From the NCBI RefSeq assembly GCF_900177725.1, contig NZ_FXAT01000008.1, positions 186,001 to 250,000 of the forward strand: a stretch of DNA of 64,000 nucleotides, written 5' to 3'. The number at the start of each line of letters is the position of its first letter. Positions within the stretch are counted from its first letter, which is position 1. The notes below the pieces were generated by a model, which did no database searches, was not told the DNA's origin, and saw nothing but the letters and a program-made list of their open reading frames with translations. The DNA is from Paraburkholderia susongensis (lineage in GTDB: Bacteria > Pseudomonadota > Gammaproteobacteria > Burkholderiales > Burkholderiaceae). Positions 18,940 to 27,162 of the stretch are shown in pieces. Position numbers and translations under genes: made by a program.

Positions 18940-19977
18940 TCAGGTGCGCGCCGAGCCGCGCTGGCGATAGCGGTCGAGCGCCACGGCGCCGACGATCACG
19001 AGGCCCTTGATGATGTACTGCCAGATGTCCGAGACGCCCAGCAGCACGAGGCCGTTCGAGAGCACCGCAATGATGAGCGCGCCGATCAGCGTGCCGACGA
19101 TCGAGCCCACGCCGCCCACGAAGCTCGTGCCGCCCAGGATCACCGCGGCGATGGCGTCGAGTTCGTACGACTGGCCGAGCTGCAGGCCGTTCGCCGCGTA
19201 GAGGCGCGCGGCCGACATCACCGCGCCGAGGCCGGCGAGCAGGCCCGAGATCGCGTAGACGAACATCTCGATGCCCCAGACCTTGATGCCCGAGAGGCGC
19301 GCCGCCTCGCGGTTGCCGCCCACCGAATAGATATGCAGGCCGAGCACCGTGCGGCGCAATACGAACCACGAGGCGGCCACCACGACGAGCGCGATGATCA
19401 CGAGCCAGGGCACGCCGAACACCGTGCCGTTGCCGATGAAGGCGAACGAGAGCTGCGGGTTGAAGATCGTGGTGTCGTGGCCCATCAGACGCGCGATGCC
19501 GCGCACCGCCGTGAGCGAGCCGAGCGTGACGATGAAGGGCGGCAGGCGCAACAGCGCGATCAGCGCGCCGTTGATGAGGCCAAAGCCGAGGCCCACGCCA
19601 AGCGCGGCGGGGATGCCGAGCCAGCCCCAGCCCACGATGGAAGAGGAGAGCATGGCGGCAACCGCCGATGCGGCGAGGATCGAGCCCACCGAGAGGTCGA
19701 TGCCGCCTGTGAGAATCACGAAGGTCATGCCGGCGGCGAGCACGATGTTGATCGACGCCTGCTGCGTGACGATCGAGAGATTCTGAAGCGTGAAGAAACC
19801 ATCGGTGAGCAGACCGAAGCCGATGCACAGCAGCACCAGCACGGGCAGCATGCCCGCCGTGCGCATGAGCGACCTCATGCGTGCGCGATGGCCATCCTGC
19901 GCGCTGCTGCCTCGGGTGGCCTGGGCCGGTTGCGTGGGCGACGCCGCAACGCCGTGGCGGGGAAGCATGTTCTTCAT
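18940..19977 (-). CDS. Sugar ABC transporter permease (RbsC/FrcC type)
   Basis: The 345-residue protein has about ten hydrophobic helices and family stretches such as GMTFVILTGGIDLSVGSILA and GANR-like SVGGNREAARLSGI, plus ILGGTSFVGGVGSIVGTLIG. It forms the membrane channel of the importer. It starts 42 bp after the ATPase stop and is followed by the binding-protein gene. Confidence 0.92.
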   Translation of the reverse strand: MKNMLPRHGVAASPTQPAQATRGSSAQDGHRARMRSLMRTAGMLPVLVLLCIGFGLLTDGFFTLQNLSIVTQQASINIVLAAGMTFVILTGGIDLSVGSILAASAVAAMLSSSIVGWGWLGIPAALGVGLGFGLINGALIALLRLPPFIVTLGSLTAVRGIARLMGHDTTIFNPQLSFAFIGNGTVFGVPWLVIIALVVVAASWFVLRRTVLGLHIYSVGGNREAARLSGIKVWGIEMFVYAISGLLAGLGAVMSAARLYAANGLQLGQSYELDAIAAVILGGTSFVGGVGSIVGTLIGALIIAVLSNGLVLLGVSDIWQYIIKGLVIVGAVALDRYRQRGSART

Positions 19978-20019
19978 GATGTCGTACTCCTCAATATTTC
20001 TTCGACGGGTGCGTCGGAA

Positions 20020-21573
20020 TCAGGCGGCTTCGTCCAGCGTGCCCTGCGAGCCGGTGGCAAGTTCGATGATGGCTTCCTGGGTGATGGGCTTGCCGGTATA
20101 GCCGCCCAGTTCTCCCGCGAAAACACCTTCGCGCATGACGAGCACCCGGTCGGCCACGCCGATGATCTCGGGCAGTTCGCTCGAAATCACGATGATGCCC
20201 ACGCCGGTCCTCGCGAGTTCGTTGATGATGCGGTAGATCTCCGACTTCGCGCCGATGTCCACGCCGCGCGTCGGCTCGTCGAGGATCAGCACGCGCGGCT
20301 TCGTTTCGAGCAGGCGCGAGAGCAGCACCTTCTGCTGATTGCCGCCCGAAAGCGCGCCGACGTTCACACGGGGGCTGGGCACGCGGATCGAAAGGGCGCG
20401 GATGGAATCCTTCGCGCGGGAAGAACCGCGCGCGAGGTCGAGCACGCCGAAGCGCGCGTCGCGGCCCGCCACGGCCACGTTGATGTTGTCGCGCACGCTC
20501 ATGTCGAGAAAGAGACCCTGATGCTTGCGGTCCTCGGTCAGATAGACGAGGCCCGCTTCGATGGCGTCGCGCGGCCTGTGCACGTGGAGCGTGCGGCCGT
20601 CGATGGCGATCTCGCCGCGCACGCGCGGTTCCGCGCCGAAGATCAGCCGCGCGAGCTCGGTGCGGCCCGCGCCCACCAGACCCGCGATGCCGAGCACTTC
20701 GCCCGAGTGCAGGTCGAGGCTGCAGCCGCGCACGCGATTGTGATCCGCGACATCGCGCACCGTGAGCACGACCTGGCCCGGATCGTAGGGCGCATGCTCT
20801 TTCTTGTAGAAGCCCGAAATATCCCGGCCCACCATCATGCTCACGAGGCTTTCGGCATTGAGCTCCTCACGCATGAGCGTACCCACGTAGGCGCCGTCGC
20901 GCAGCACGGAAACGCGGTCGGACAACTCATAGATCTCGGCCATGCGGTGGCTGATATAGATGATGGCGAGTCCGTCCTCGCGCAACTGGCGGATCAGCTT
21001 GAAGAGGCGCTCTGTTTCGCGCGAGGAGAGCGGCGTGGTGGGCTCGTCCATCACGATGATGCGGGCGTCGCTATGCACCGCGCGCGCGATTTCGACGAGC
21101 TGGCGCTCGGCGATGGAGAGCGATCCCACCAGTGTCCTGGGCCCGAAAGTAGCCCCGAGCCGCTTGAGCACGTCTTCGCAGCCGCGCTCCATGGCAGGGC
21201 GGTCGACCCGGCCGAAACGCCGGCCGCCCTTGCGCAGTTCGCGCCCCGCGTAAACGTTTTCGGCAACGGTAAGATTCGGCGCGAGGCTCAGCTCCTGATA
21301 GATGACGGCCACGCCAAGCTCGCGCGCGGCGAGCGGGCCGTCGATCACGACCGGCTTGCCCCCGAGCAGGATCTCGCCGCCGGGATCGGCCTGATAGGCG
21401 CCCGAGAGAATCTTCATGAGCGTGGACTTGCCCGCGCCGTTCTCGCCCATCAGCGAGTGCACTTCGCCGGGCCAGACCGAGAGCCGCACCTTGTCGAGCG
21501 CGCGCACACCGGGGAACGTCTTGCTGATGCTCCGCATTTCCAGCAGCGGGGGCGTCGACTCAGAGCGCGACAT
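20020..21573 (-). CDS. Sugar ABC transporter ATP-binding protein (RbsA/FrcA type, two nucleotide-binding domains)
   Basis: The 517-residue protein holds two ABC domains. The first has Walker A GENGAGKST, SIAERQLVEIARA and IIVMDEPT. The second has a degenerate P-loop GLVGAGRTEL, signature LSGGNQQKVLLSRLL and LILDEPTRGVD. This asymmetry is typical of RbsA-type proteins, which drive import of pentoses or hexoses. It overlaps the ROK regulator gene by 14 bp, implying coupled translation. Confidence 0.93.
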   Translation of the reverse strand: MSRSESTPPLLEMRSISKTFPGVRALDKVRLSVWPGEVHSLMGENGAGKSTLMKILSGAYQADPGGEILLGGKPVVIDGPLAARELGVAVIYQELSLAPNLTVAENVYAGRELRKGGRRFGRVDRPAMERGCEDVLKRLGATFGPRTLVGSLSIAERQLVEIARAVHSDARIIVMDEPTTPLSSRETERLFKLIRQLREDGLAIIYISHRMAEIYELSDRVSVLRDGAYVGTLMREELNAESLVSMMVGRDISGFYKKEHAPYDPGQVVLTVRDVADHNRVRGCSLDLHSGEVLGIAGLVGAGRTELARLIFGAEPRVRGEIAIDGRTLHVHRPRDAIEAGLVYLTEDRKHQGLFLDMSVRDNINVAVAGRDARFGVLDLARGSSRAKDSIRALSIRVPSPRVNVGALSGGNQQKVLLSRLLETKPRVLILDEPTRGVDIGAKSEIYRIINELARTGVGIIVISSELPEIIGVADRVLVMREGVFAGELGGYTGKPITQEAIIELATGSQGTLDEAA

Positions 21574-22810
21574 GGCTCACCTCCTGCGTTTGTGCACCGG
21601 CGCCCATCAGGATGCCCGCACGTGGCGAAAAGTTGAAGAACATCGGAAGCGTGGCGGCGCCAAGCGCGCCCGCATCGGGGCCGAAGGTGCCGCGCACGAG
21701 CGTGGGCGTGCCGCGCGCCTCGGGCGCAGTGGCCGCCACGGCCGCGCGCAGGCGCTGCATGAGTGTGTCGATGAGGCCCGCGTCCACGTCCGCGTCGAGC
21801 ACCACGGCGGGCACGTCGAGCACGCACAGCGCGGAGCGCAGTGCGGGCGCGAGCGCGTCGATGCAGTCGTCGAGCCATTCACCGACCGCCGGATGGCCGC
21901 GCGCAATGCACGCCTCGATATCGGCGCGATTGTCCACCTTCTCGCCGCTGTACTGCAGATGGCGGCGCAGCGCGATGAGCGAGGCGCGCGAAAGCAGGAT
22001 GTCCCACTTGCCGGCCGGCTTGTGCGCCGAGGGCAGGGCGCTCGGCGGCACCGGCATCACGGCGAAGTCGCCCGCGTTGCCGGTGAGGCCGCGCACGCAG
22101 TCGCCGTTGATGGCGATGCCGCCGCCAATGGCCGGGCCGAGAAACAGATAGAGGAAATCGCCGCGCTGGCGCCCGCAGCCATAGAAGATCTCGGCGATGG
22201 CGGCGGCGTTACCGTCGTTTTCGCTGAACACCGGCAGCCCGAGCGCGCGGCTCAGCTCGCCCGCGAAATCGACGTCGCTCCAGACACGGAACGTGTCGGC
22301 AGGCAGGCCCAGCTCGCTCAGCCAACTGCCGAGGTTGTACGGCTGCGCGACGCCAATGCCCGCAAGACGGCTGCGCTCGGCTTTGTTGAGTAATCCTGAG
22401 AGTTCGCGGATGTCGTGCTCGACGATTTCCTGCGCGAGCGCGGGCTGCGGCAGCAGCATGTCGTGCGAGCGGCGCTCGATCATCCGGCCCGCGAAGTCCA
22501 CGAGCACGGTTTCGATGTTGGTCCGGTCCAGACGCACGCCGATGGCGAACGCACCGCGCGGCGAGAGGCGCAGAAGTGAAGCGGGCTGGCCGCGCCCGCC
22601 GTCCAGACGCCGTCCGCTCATCTCGATCAGGCCGCTTGCCGTGAGCGAGGTGATGATGCTGCCCACGGCCGTGCTGGTGAGATTCGCAAGGCGGGCGAGA
22701 TCGGCCTTCGAGGCCTCGCCGGCGCGCCGCAGCGCCTGCAGCAGCAGACGCTCGTTGAAGCGGCGGACATTGGCCGAGTTGCTGCCTTGGCCGACATGCG
22801 GACTTCTCAC
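21560..22810 (-). CDS. ROK-family transcriptional regulator of the sugar ABC operon
   Basis: The 416-residue protein has an N-terminal winged helix (EASKADLARLANLTSTAVGS) and a ROK sugar-kinase-like domain (ENDGNAAAIAEIFYGCG, FLYLFLGPAIGGGIAINGDC). The usual ROK zinc-site motif GHxxxxxxGxxCxCGxxGCxE is not seen; the region after GLTGNAGDFAVMP lacks the Cys cluster, so the zinc site may be absent. It is the first gene of the importer operon and probably represses it until the sugar binds. A perfect palindrome lies 48 bp upstream of its ATG. Confidence 0.88.
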   Translation of the reverse strand: MRSPHVGQGSNSANVRRFNERLLLQALRRAGEASKADLARLANLTSTAVGSIITSLTASGLIEMSGRRLDGGRGQPASLLRLSPRGAFAIGVRLDRTNIETVLVDFAGRMIERRSHDMLLPQPALAQEIVEHDIRELSGLLNKAERSRLAGIGVAQPYNLGSWLSELGLPADTFRVWSDVDFAGELSRALGLPVFSENDGNAAAIAEIFYGCGRQRGDFLYLFLGPAIGGGIAINGDCVRGLTGNAGDFAVMPVPPSALPSAHKPAGKWDILLSRASLIALRRHLQYSGEKVDNRADIEACIARGHPAVGEWLDDCIDALAPALRSALCVLDVPAVVLDADVDAGLIDTLMQRLRAAVAATAPEARGTPTLVRGTFGPDAGALGAATLPMFFNFSPRAGILMGAGAQTQEVSHVAL

Positions 22811-22857
22811 GCGATTTCTCCGATTACGCCAGCGGCCGGGTTCAGTGCGCCGGCGAC

Positions 22858-22882
22858 TAAATAAATCAAGTTGATTTATTTA
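22858..22882. promoter_or_regulatory. Perfect 25-bp palindrome, probable ROK operator
   Basis: The arms TAAATAAATCAA and TTGATTTATTTA flank a single G at 22870. It stands out as A/T-rich in high-GC DNA and lies 48-72 bp upstream of the ROK gene start. ROK repressors typically bind long A/T-rich palindromes near their own promoter, so autoregulation of the operon is the likely role (inference). Confidence 0.7.
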
Positions 22883-22899
22883 ATGTCGAAAACAACCGT

Positions 22900-23154
22900 G
22901 TGTCAGCCTGGGGAAATCCCGGTTATGGCGCGGGCATGGTGGGTTTCGATTTCTTCGGTCAGAACGTGCGCAAGTACGGCGGCAAGTCGACGAAGCGTTG
23001 TACGGTTGGCGCTGGCAGCGCGGTGTGTTTGCGCGTCATCTCGCGCAGTGGCGCGCGGATTTTTGCATCGCTGGTGGAACGGCACAATGAACCGTGCCAC
23101 AAGCTTTATGCCGACGAACGCGCCGGGCTTCTGGGCAGTCGCAAGTTCGGCTGA
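22900..23154 (+). pseudogene. Possible group II intron reverse transcriptase/maturase fragment
   Basis: At 22936-22986 the frame reads MVGFDFFGQNVRKYGGK. The FDFLGQNVRKYxGK stretch is a hallmark of group II intron maturases near their domain X. The residues before and after do not continue the family, so only a short scrap would remain, fused to unrelated sequence. The match is short but highly characteristic; a chance resemblance cannot be excluded. Confidence 0.42.
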
Positions 23155-23159
23155 GCCGG

Positions 23160-23195
23160 GAACCGGACATTTCTGATGAGCCAGAACCGGACATT
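23160..23195. repeat. Direct repeat resembling an insertion-sequence end
   Basis: The 12-mer gaaccggacatt occurs at 23160-23171 and again at 23184-23195. Such spaced repeats are common at the ends of some IS families. It sits between the maturase scrap and a gene-poor stretch, with an A/T-rich segment just after it (23196-23250). No transposase gene accompanies it. Confidence 0.35.
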
Positions 23196-23229
23196 ACTAA
23201 AAATCTCTGACAACGATTTTGTTGATAAT

Positions 23230-23517
23230 TTATATTATGTCAAATAAAGTGGCTAACTGAAGACCACTTGGGAAACCCGGTGGTCCGCCCTCGCTGACGC
23301 TGACAAGGTGAATCTTGCTGTCCAGCGCGTCAATGGATTGCGACAGGCTTGCGGACGCGCCCGGGTTCAGTACGACCGCCATGCTGTCCTGCAGGTCCTG
23401 CGCAAGCACGGTGTGATCGCTCTTCAGAAGATCGTCGTACTTGTATGAGGCAGAAAGCGCGCTGAGGTAACAGCAGGCTGTTCCTGCGGACCTGAGCGCG
23501 CCTGGTGCGCAAGGCAC
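23230..23517 (-). CDS. Unrecognised small ORF (doubtful)
   Basis: A 95-codon open frame with no family I recognise. The part from SYKYDDLLKSDHTVLAQDLQ onward looks protein-like, with mixed charged and hydrophobic residues, while the first ~20 residues do not. It lies 3 bp downstream of the lipoprotein gene stop on the same strand and runs into the IS-like repeat zone. It may be the tail of a disrupted gene. No clear start or ribosome site was found. Confidence 0.25.
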   Translation of the reverse strand: MPCAPGALRSAGTACCYLSALSASYKYDDLLKSDHTVLAQDLQDSMAVVLNPGASASLSQSIDALDSKIHLVSVSEGGPPGFPSGLQLATLFDII

Positions 23518-23520
23518 CGG

Positions 23521-23823
23521 TCAGAAATTTTCGTACATCTTCTGGACGAGCTTGCCATCCCGGAAAACGAACGAGACGGTCTGCTTGCTGGTCTTGCCGC
23601 CGGTATAGTCCCAGCGTTCCACACCGTCAGCCTTGCGGGCCCGGTACGGATAGCCAAGCCGATCGACAACCTGCCGCTCGGTTGTCCCGGCCGGGAACCG
23701 CTTGTCCATGCTTTCACGCGTCCAGCCGCGCACATACATCTCGCTGTAGCTTTTCGTGGTGCCACAAGCAGCCAGTCCGCTCAGGCACACAGTAACCGCC
23801 GCTATAACCAGAACCGTTTTCAT
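23521..23823 (-). CDS. Small lipoprotein with BamE/SmpA-like fold
   Basis: The 100-residue product has a lipoprotein signal (MKTVLVIAAVTVCLSGLAAC, lipobox LAAC). The mature part, FPAGTTERQVVDRLGYPYRA then WDYTGG and VSFVFRDGKLVQ, resembles the SmpA/OmlA (BamE-like) domain found in small envelope lipoproteins. An AGAGAGA-type ribosome site precedes the ATG. It is probably an outer-membrane-associated protein of unknown role. It is the only intact-looking gene in the scar zone 22.9-25.2 kb. Confidence 0.72.
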   Translation of the reverse strand: MKTVLVIAAVTVCLSGLAACGTTKSYSEMYVRGWTRESMDKRFPAGTTERQVVDRLGYPYRARKADGVERWDYTGGKTSKQTVSFVFRDGKLVQKMYENF

Positions 23824-24104
23824 CTCTCTCTCCCGTGATCAGATAGATTTCACGATCGCAGTTTCGAGATGACAAGTGAGTCAGACGGGTCCTAATTCGT
23901 CACAGCTGCGGCCATTCAGCGCAGGGCCATCGAGTATGAAACAGTGGATTTCCTGTTCAGATTTTCGTATCAATCCCTTTGAAAAATCCTGAAATCAACC
24001 GCACCGGCATGATGTCGCCCGCGAAGCTCGCCCACTGCGCCGGTGAGAGCCACGATTTCCATTGCGCTATCTGCATGGTGAGATTCAGTTTCAGCCGTCT
24101 GAAA

Positions 24105-24382
24105 ACATAAATCTGGTCGGCCAGGCCCAAGATCCTCGCTGCCGCGAAGTCCAAAATAGGAAGCTGCGGTTCCGTCCCCCGTGCGCCATGAATTGGCTGT
24201 AGCGGTTTTCCTCTTGGCCGCGTTGTTGACGAACTCGATGCCCTGATCGATCAGCCATACAGCGTAACCGTACTGGCGCCAGTGGGATTCCCTGAGGCTG
24301 AGCCTGCTTCCTCGGCCTGCGCCCACGCGGGCGCAACGCACATCAACGCGACACAGGCACACTCTGCCGCCTTCTATTTCAT
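24105..24382 (-). pseudogene. Truncated, frameshifted Gram-negative porin gene
   Basis: The minus strand starts ATG AAA TAG, with a stop at codon three. It then continues as a signal peptide (CVALMCVAPAWAQAE) and the porin start STVTLYG. A missing base after GGC shifts the frame, which continues LIDQGIEFVNNA and YFGLRGSEDLG, the standard Burkholderiaceae porin pattern. A further shift follows and the barrel is lost. It therefore carries a nonsense codon, at least one frameshift and a large 3' truncation. Boundaries are approximate. Confidence 0.75.
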
Positions 24383-24866
24383 GATTGTCTCTGTCTCCTT
24401 GTGGTCCACGATTGACCGCAGTAGGGCACCGAAGACATCCGCTGTGCTGGTCGTGAATCGCTTCTTCGCGTATTTGTTTGTAATGCACTGAAATTTTGCC
24501 AGCATGGTGCTGGTGGGTAAATTGAATAAGACAGCGTTCCGGTTGAGCAAATGGTTAAGCATCGCTCGCAACCCGGTCACTGGCTCCGACCGGTCCAGGC
24601 GCATTCGTTTGCGGCTTCGCTCTGGCTCGCATCGACTCCCGTACGAATTGGGCCGAAGCAAATGGCGTCGACGCAACTCGCCGTCGCGAGGATTTCAAGC
24701 CGGTTGTCCGTGCGTACGGTATGCATGCCGACCTTCACCATGCCATTCGAACGACCAAGACTGAAATCGACGTCGTTCATAACACAGTGGTGCCGGAGAC
24801 GGGCACGGATCAGCGCGGGCTGCCGGAGATGGGGGTTACTGCTCGTGGTGAACCAGGATTTCGTCG

Positions 24867-25151
24867 ATGTTAGGGCGCGACCTCAGCGCTCGTTCAGCGA
24901 AGGCAACAGTGCGACAGTTCACGATTTTCGGCGGCCGCCATTCCGCACTCGGTGTGGCCGATCTCGACTGGATCGCCCAGGCGTTCAAGGGCTCTGCGCG
25001 CGACTATGGTTTCGACACCGACGGCTGGAGCAATGCGCGAATGCGGGAGCTGATAAACCGCCAGTTCGGTATTTCGTATTCCAGAGTATATGTATGGCAA
25101 CTGGCAACCCGGCTAGGCGTGTCTTACCGGCTCGGCAGGAATGGGGCATGA
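24867..25151 (+). pseudogene. IS630-type transposase N-terminal fragment
   Basis: The 94-codon frame contains a winged-helix stretch, ARDYGFDTDGWSNARMRELI then FGISYSRVYVWQLATRLGVS. This is the DNA-binding half of IS630-family transposases (pattern GxxxxxWTxxRxxxxIxxxxGVxYxxxxVWxLLxxLG). The DDE catalytic domain is absent; the frame ends after RLGRNGA. No terminal repeats were identified. Confidence 0.5.
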
Positions 25152-25345
25152 AGCTTCGTCGCTGTCACGCCGAAGCCTGCGTGCAGAAATCGCGAATGAA
25201 AACGGGCTGCCGGTTTTCCACATCGCCCTCGCCCACAACATTTTCTTTACCCTCACCCAACTAATCCTCGCTTGTCAGCGGTCCGCCAAAAGCTGGATAC
25301 TGCGGCCTCCTCAATCCGCAGACACACGCTCAAGGACCGTTGCCC

Positions 25346-26554
25346 ATGAAGCCCAAGGCGCTCCGCCTCATCACCACCGCTGCATTCGCCATGTTCACGC
25401 TGTGTGCGCTCTCGCCCGCGAGCCACGCTGCCAATCAGACAGCCAACGCCGCACCCGCCCAGATCAAGTCCACCGTTGACGCCGCCATCCAGCCCCTGAT
25501 GGCGAAGTACCACATCGCCGGCATGGCGGTCGGTGTGATCGTGGCCGGCAAGCCCTACGTGTTCAACTATGGCGTGGCGTCGACGCAAACCGGCAAGCCG
25601 GTCACGCGTGATACGTTGTTCGAACTCGGCTCGGTCAGCAAGACGTTCACGGCGACACTCGCATCCTATGCACAGCTGGACGGAAAACTTTCGCTATCCG
25701 ACAGCACGGACCAGTACCTGCCCACGCTGCGCGGCAGCCCTTTCGGCAAGGTCAGTCTGCTGAATCTCGGCACGCATACGCCTGGCGGCCTGCCGCTTCA
25801 GGTGCCGGACGAGATCCATAACGACGCGCAATTGCTCCAGTACTTCAAAGACTGGCAACCCGCGCACGCCCCCGGCACTTACCGCACCTACTCGAATCCC
25901 AGCATCGGCACGCTCGGGATGATTACCGCGAAGAGCATGGGGCAGGACTTCACCGCATTGATCGAGCAGCGCATGTTTCCCGCGCTCGGCATGAAGAACA
26001 GCTATATCAACGTTCCCGCCACGAAAATGCCAGACTACGCGCAGGGCTATACGAGAGACGGCGCGCCGATACGCCTGGCAGGCGGCGTGCTCTCCGCCGA
26101 AGCTTACGGCGTCAAGTCGACCGCCGCGGACGTTCTGCGCTTCGTGCAGGCGAACATGAACATGATCGCAATCGACGACAAGCTCCAGCACGCGATCACC
26201 GCGACGCATACCGGCTACTTCCAGGCCAGCGTGCTGACTCAGGATCTGATCTGGGAACAGTATCCGTACCCCGTCGCACTGAAGACATTGCGGGCTGGCA
26301 ATAGCTCGGAGATCGCTCTCAACGCGACGCCTGCCACCGAAATCAAACCGCCGCTGCCACCACAACAGGACGTCTGGATCAACAAGACCGGTTCGACCAA
26401 CGGCTTCGGCTCGTATGTCGCGTTCGTGCCGCAGCAGCGCGTGGGCATCGTGATCCTCGGCAACCGCAATTTTCCGATCGAGGCGCGTGTGAGCGCCGCC
26501 TATCGGATCCTCACGACGCTTTCGGCGGCATCGAGCATGAGCCTCGCGAAGTAG
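25346..26554 (+). CDS. ampC: Class C (AmpC-type) beta-lactamase
   Basis: The 402-residue precursor has a signal peptide (hydrophobic run ending SPASHAANQ) and all three serine beta-lactamase motifs: SVSK at about 96-99, YSN at 182-184 and KTG at 347-349. These are the nucleophile, the class C YxN and the KTG box, so periplasmic cephalosporin hydrolysis is expected. ATG 25346 is preferred over TTG 25340 because AAGGA lies nine bases before it. No ampR-type regulator is adjacent. Its 3' end overlaps the convergent soxG by 55 bp. Confidence 0.92.
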   Translation: MKPKALRLITTAAFAMFTLCALSPASHAANQTANAAPAQIKSTVDAAIQPLMAKYHIAGMAVGVIVAGKPYVFNYGVASTQTGKPVTRDTLFELGSVSKTFTATLASYAQLDGKLSLSDSTDQYLPTLRGSPFGKVSLLNLGTHTPGGLPLQVPDEIHNDAQLLQYFKDWQPAHAPGTYRTYSNPSIGTLGMITAKSMGQDFTALIEQRMFPALGMKNSYINVPATKMPDYAQGYTRDGAPIRLAGGVLSAEAYGVKSTAADVLRFVQANMNMIAIDDKLQHAITATHTGYFQASVLTQDLIWEQYPYPVALKTLRAGNSSEIALNATPATEIKPPLPPQQDVWINKTGSTNGFGSYVAFVPQQRVGIVILGNRNFPIEARVSAAYRILTTLSAASSMSLAK

Positions 26555-27162
26555 TCCGCGAAGCTGCGGCGCACGACGATGTCGAAACTGTCCGGGCCAG
26601 TGGGCAGCAAGATTATCGATGCCTTGAAATAGTGGCTCTGCGCGCACTGCCCCACGCCGAATAATCTCGGATGCAAATCAAGCGGACAGCCGCGCGCGAG
26701 CACCTCGCGCGTGTGCGTGCCGCTGATTTCGAGCACCGTATAGCCGCTGCCGACATCGACCGCTGATGCGAACACGCCCGCGAACGCCGCACCGAGCTTC
26801 GCTTGCAGCGGCGCGGCGCGCTTCGCGTCGTGCGCGGCGGCCGAACACGCGAGCCATTCGTCCGGCCCGAGCCACAGCATGTCGTAACCGTCGCCGCGCG
26901 CAACGGTGTTCGCTTTCTCCGGCGGCTGGCAGCCGGCCACGCTTTCGACCGCGCGCATGAATGCCGCGTCACGCGTATCGCCGCGCACGTTCACGAGTTC
27001 GAGAAACGGCCGCTCGCCGAGCCTGAATGCGGCGGACGCGCTCGCCTGATGCTGCCGGATCAACGCGTCCGCGCCGGCTAGCGGCGATTCATTCCACACA
27101 TCTGTACGTCCGCCGCTCGCGCGGTCCGTGATCGACACCATTGCGCCTACTTCACTCCACAT
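26500..27162 (-). CDS. soxG: Sarcosine oxidase gamma subunit
   Basis: About 220 residues with family stretches ESPLAGADALIRQHQ, LELVNVRGDTRDAAFMRAVE, GYDMLWLGPDEWL and LEISGTHTREVLARGCPLDL. SoxG is a structural subunit of heterotetrameric sarcosine oxidase and resembles the GcvT fold. ATG 27162 (MWSEVGAMV) overlaps the soxA stop by 11 bp and is preferred to the longer Arg-rich extension; ATG 27141 is also possible. Last gene of the operon. Confidence 0.88.
   Translation of the reverse strand: MWSEVGAMVSITDRASGGRTDVWNESPLAGADALIRQHQASASAAFRLGERPFLELVNVRGDTRDAAFMRAVESVAGCQPPEKANTVARGDGYDMLWLGPDEWLACSAAAHDAKRAAPLQAKLGAAFAGVFASAVDVGSGYTVLEISGTHTREVLARGCPLDLHPRLFGVGQCAQSHYFKASIILLPTGPDSFDIVVRRSFADYFARLMLDAAESVVRIR

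Noticed and set aside
18856..21636. Open frame of 926 codons on the plus strand across the sugar ABC operon
   Set aside because: It is antisense to the permease and ATPase genes and is His/Arg/Ala-rich without any domain; a by-product of high G/C codon use.
24577..24780. Minus-strand 67-codon frame as a gene
   Set aside because: No start signal, family or conserved pattern; lies in the scar zone and could be chance.
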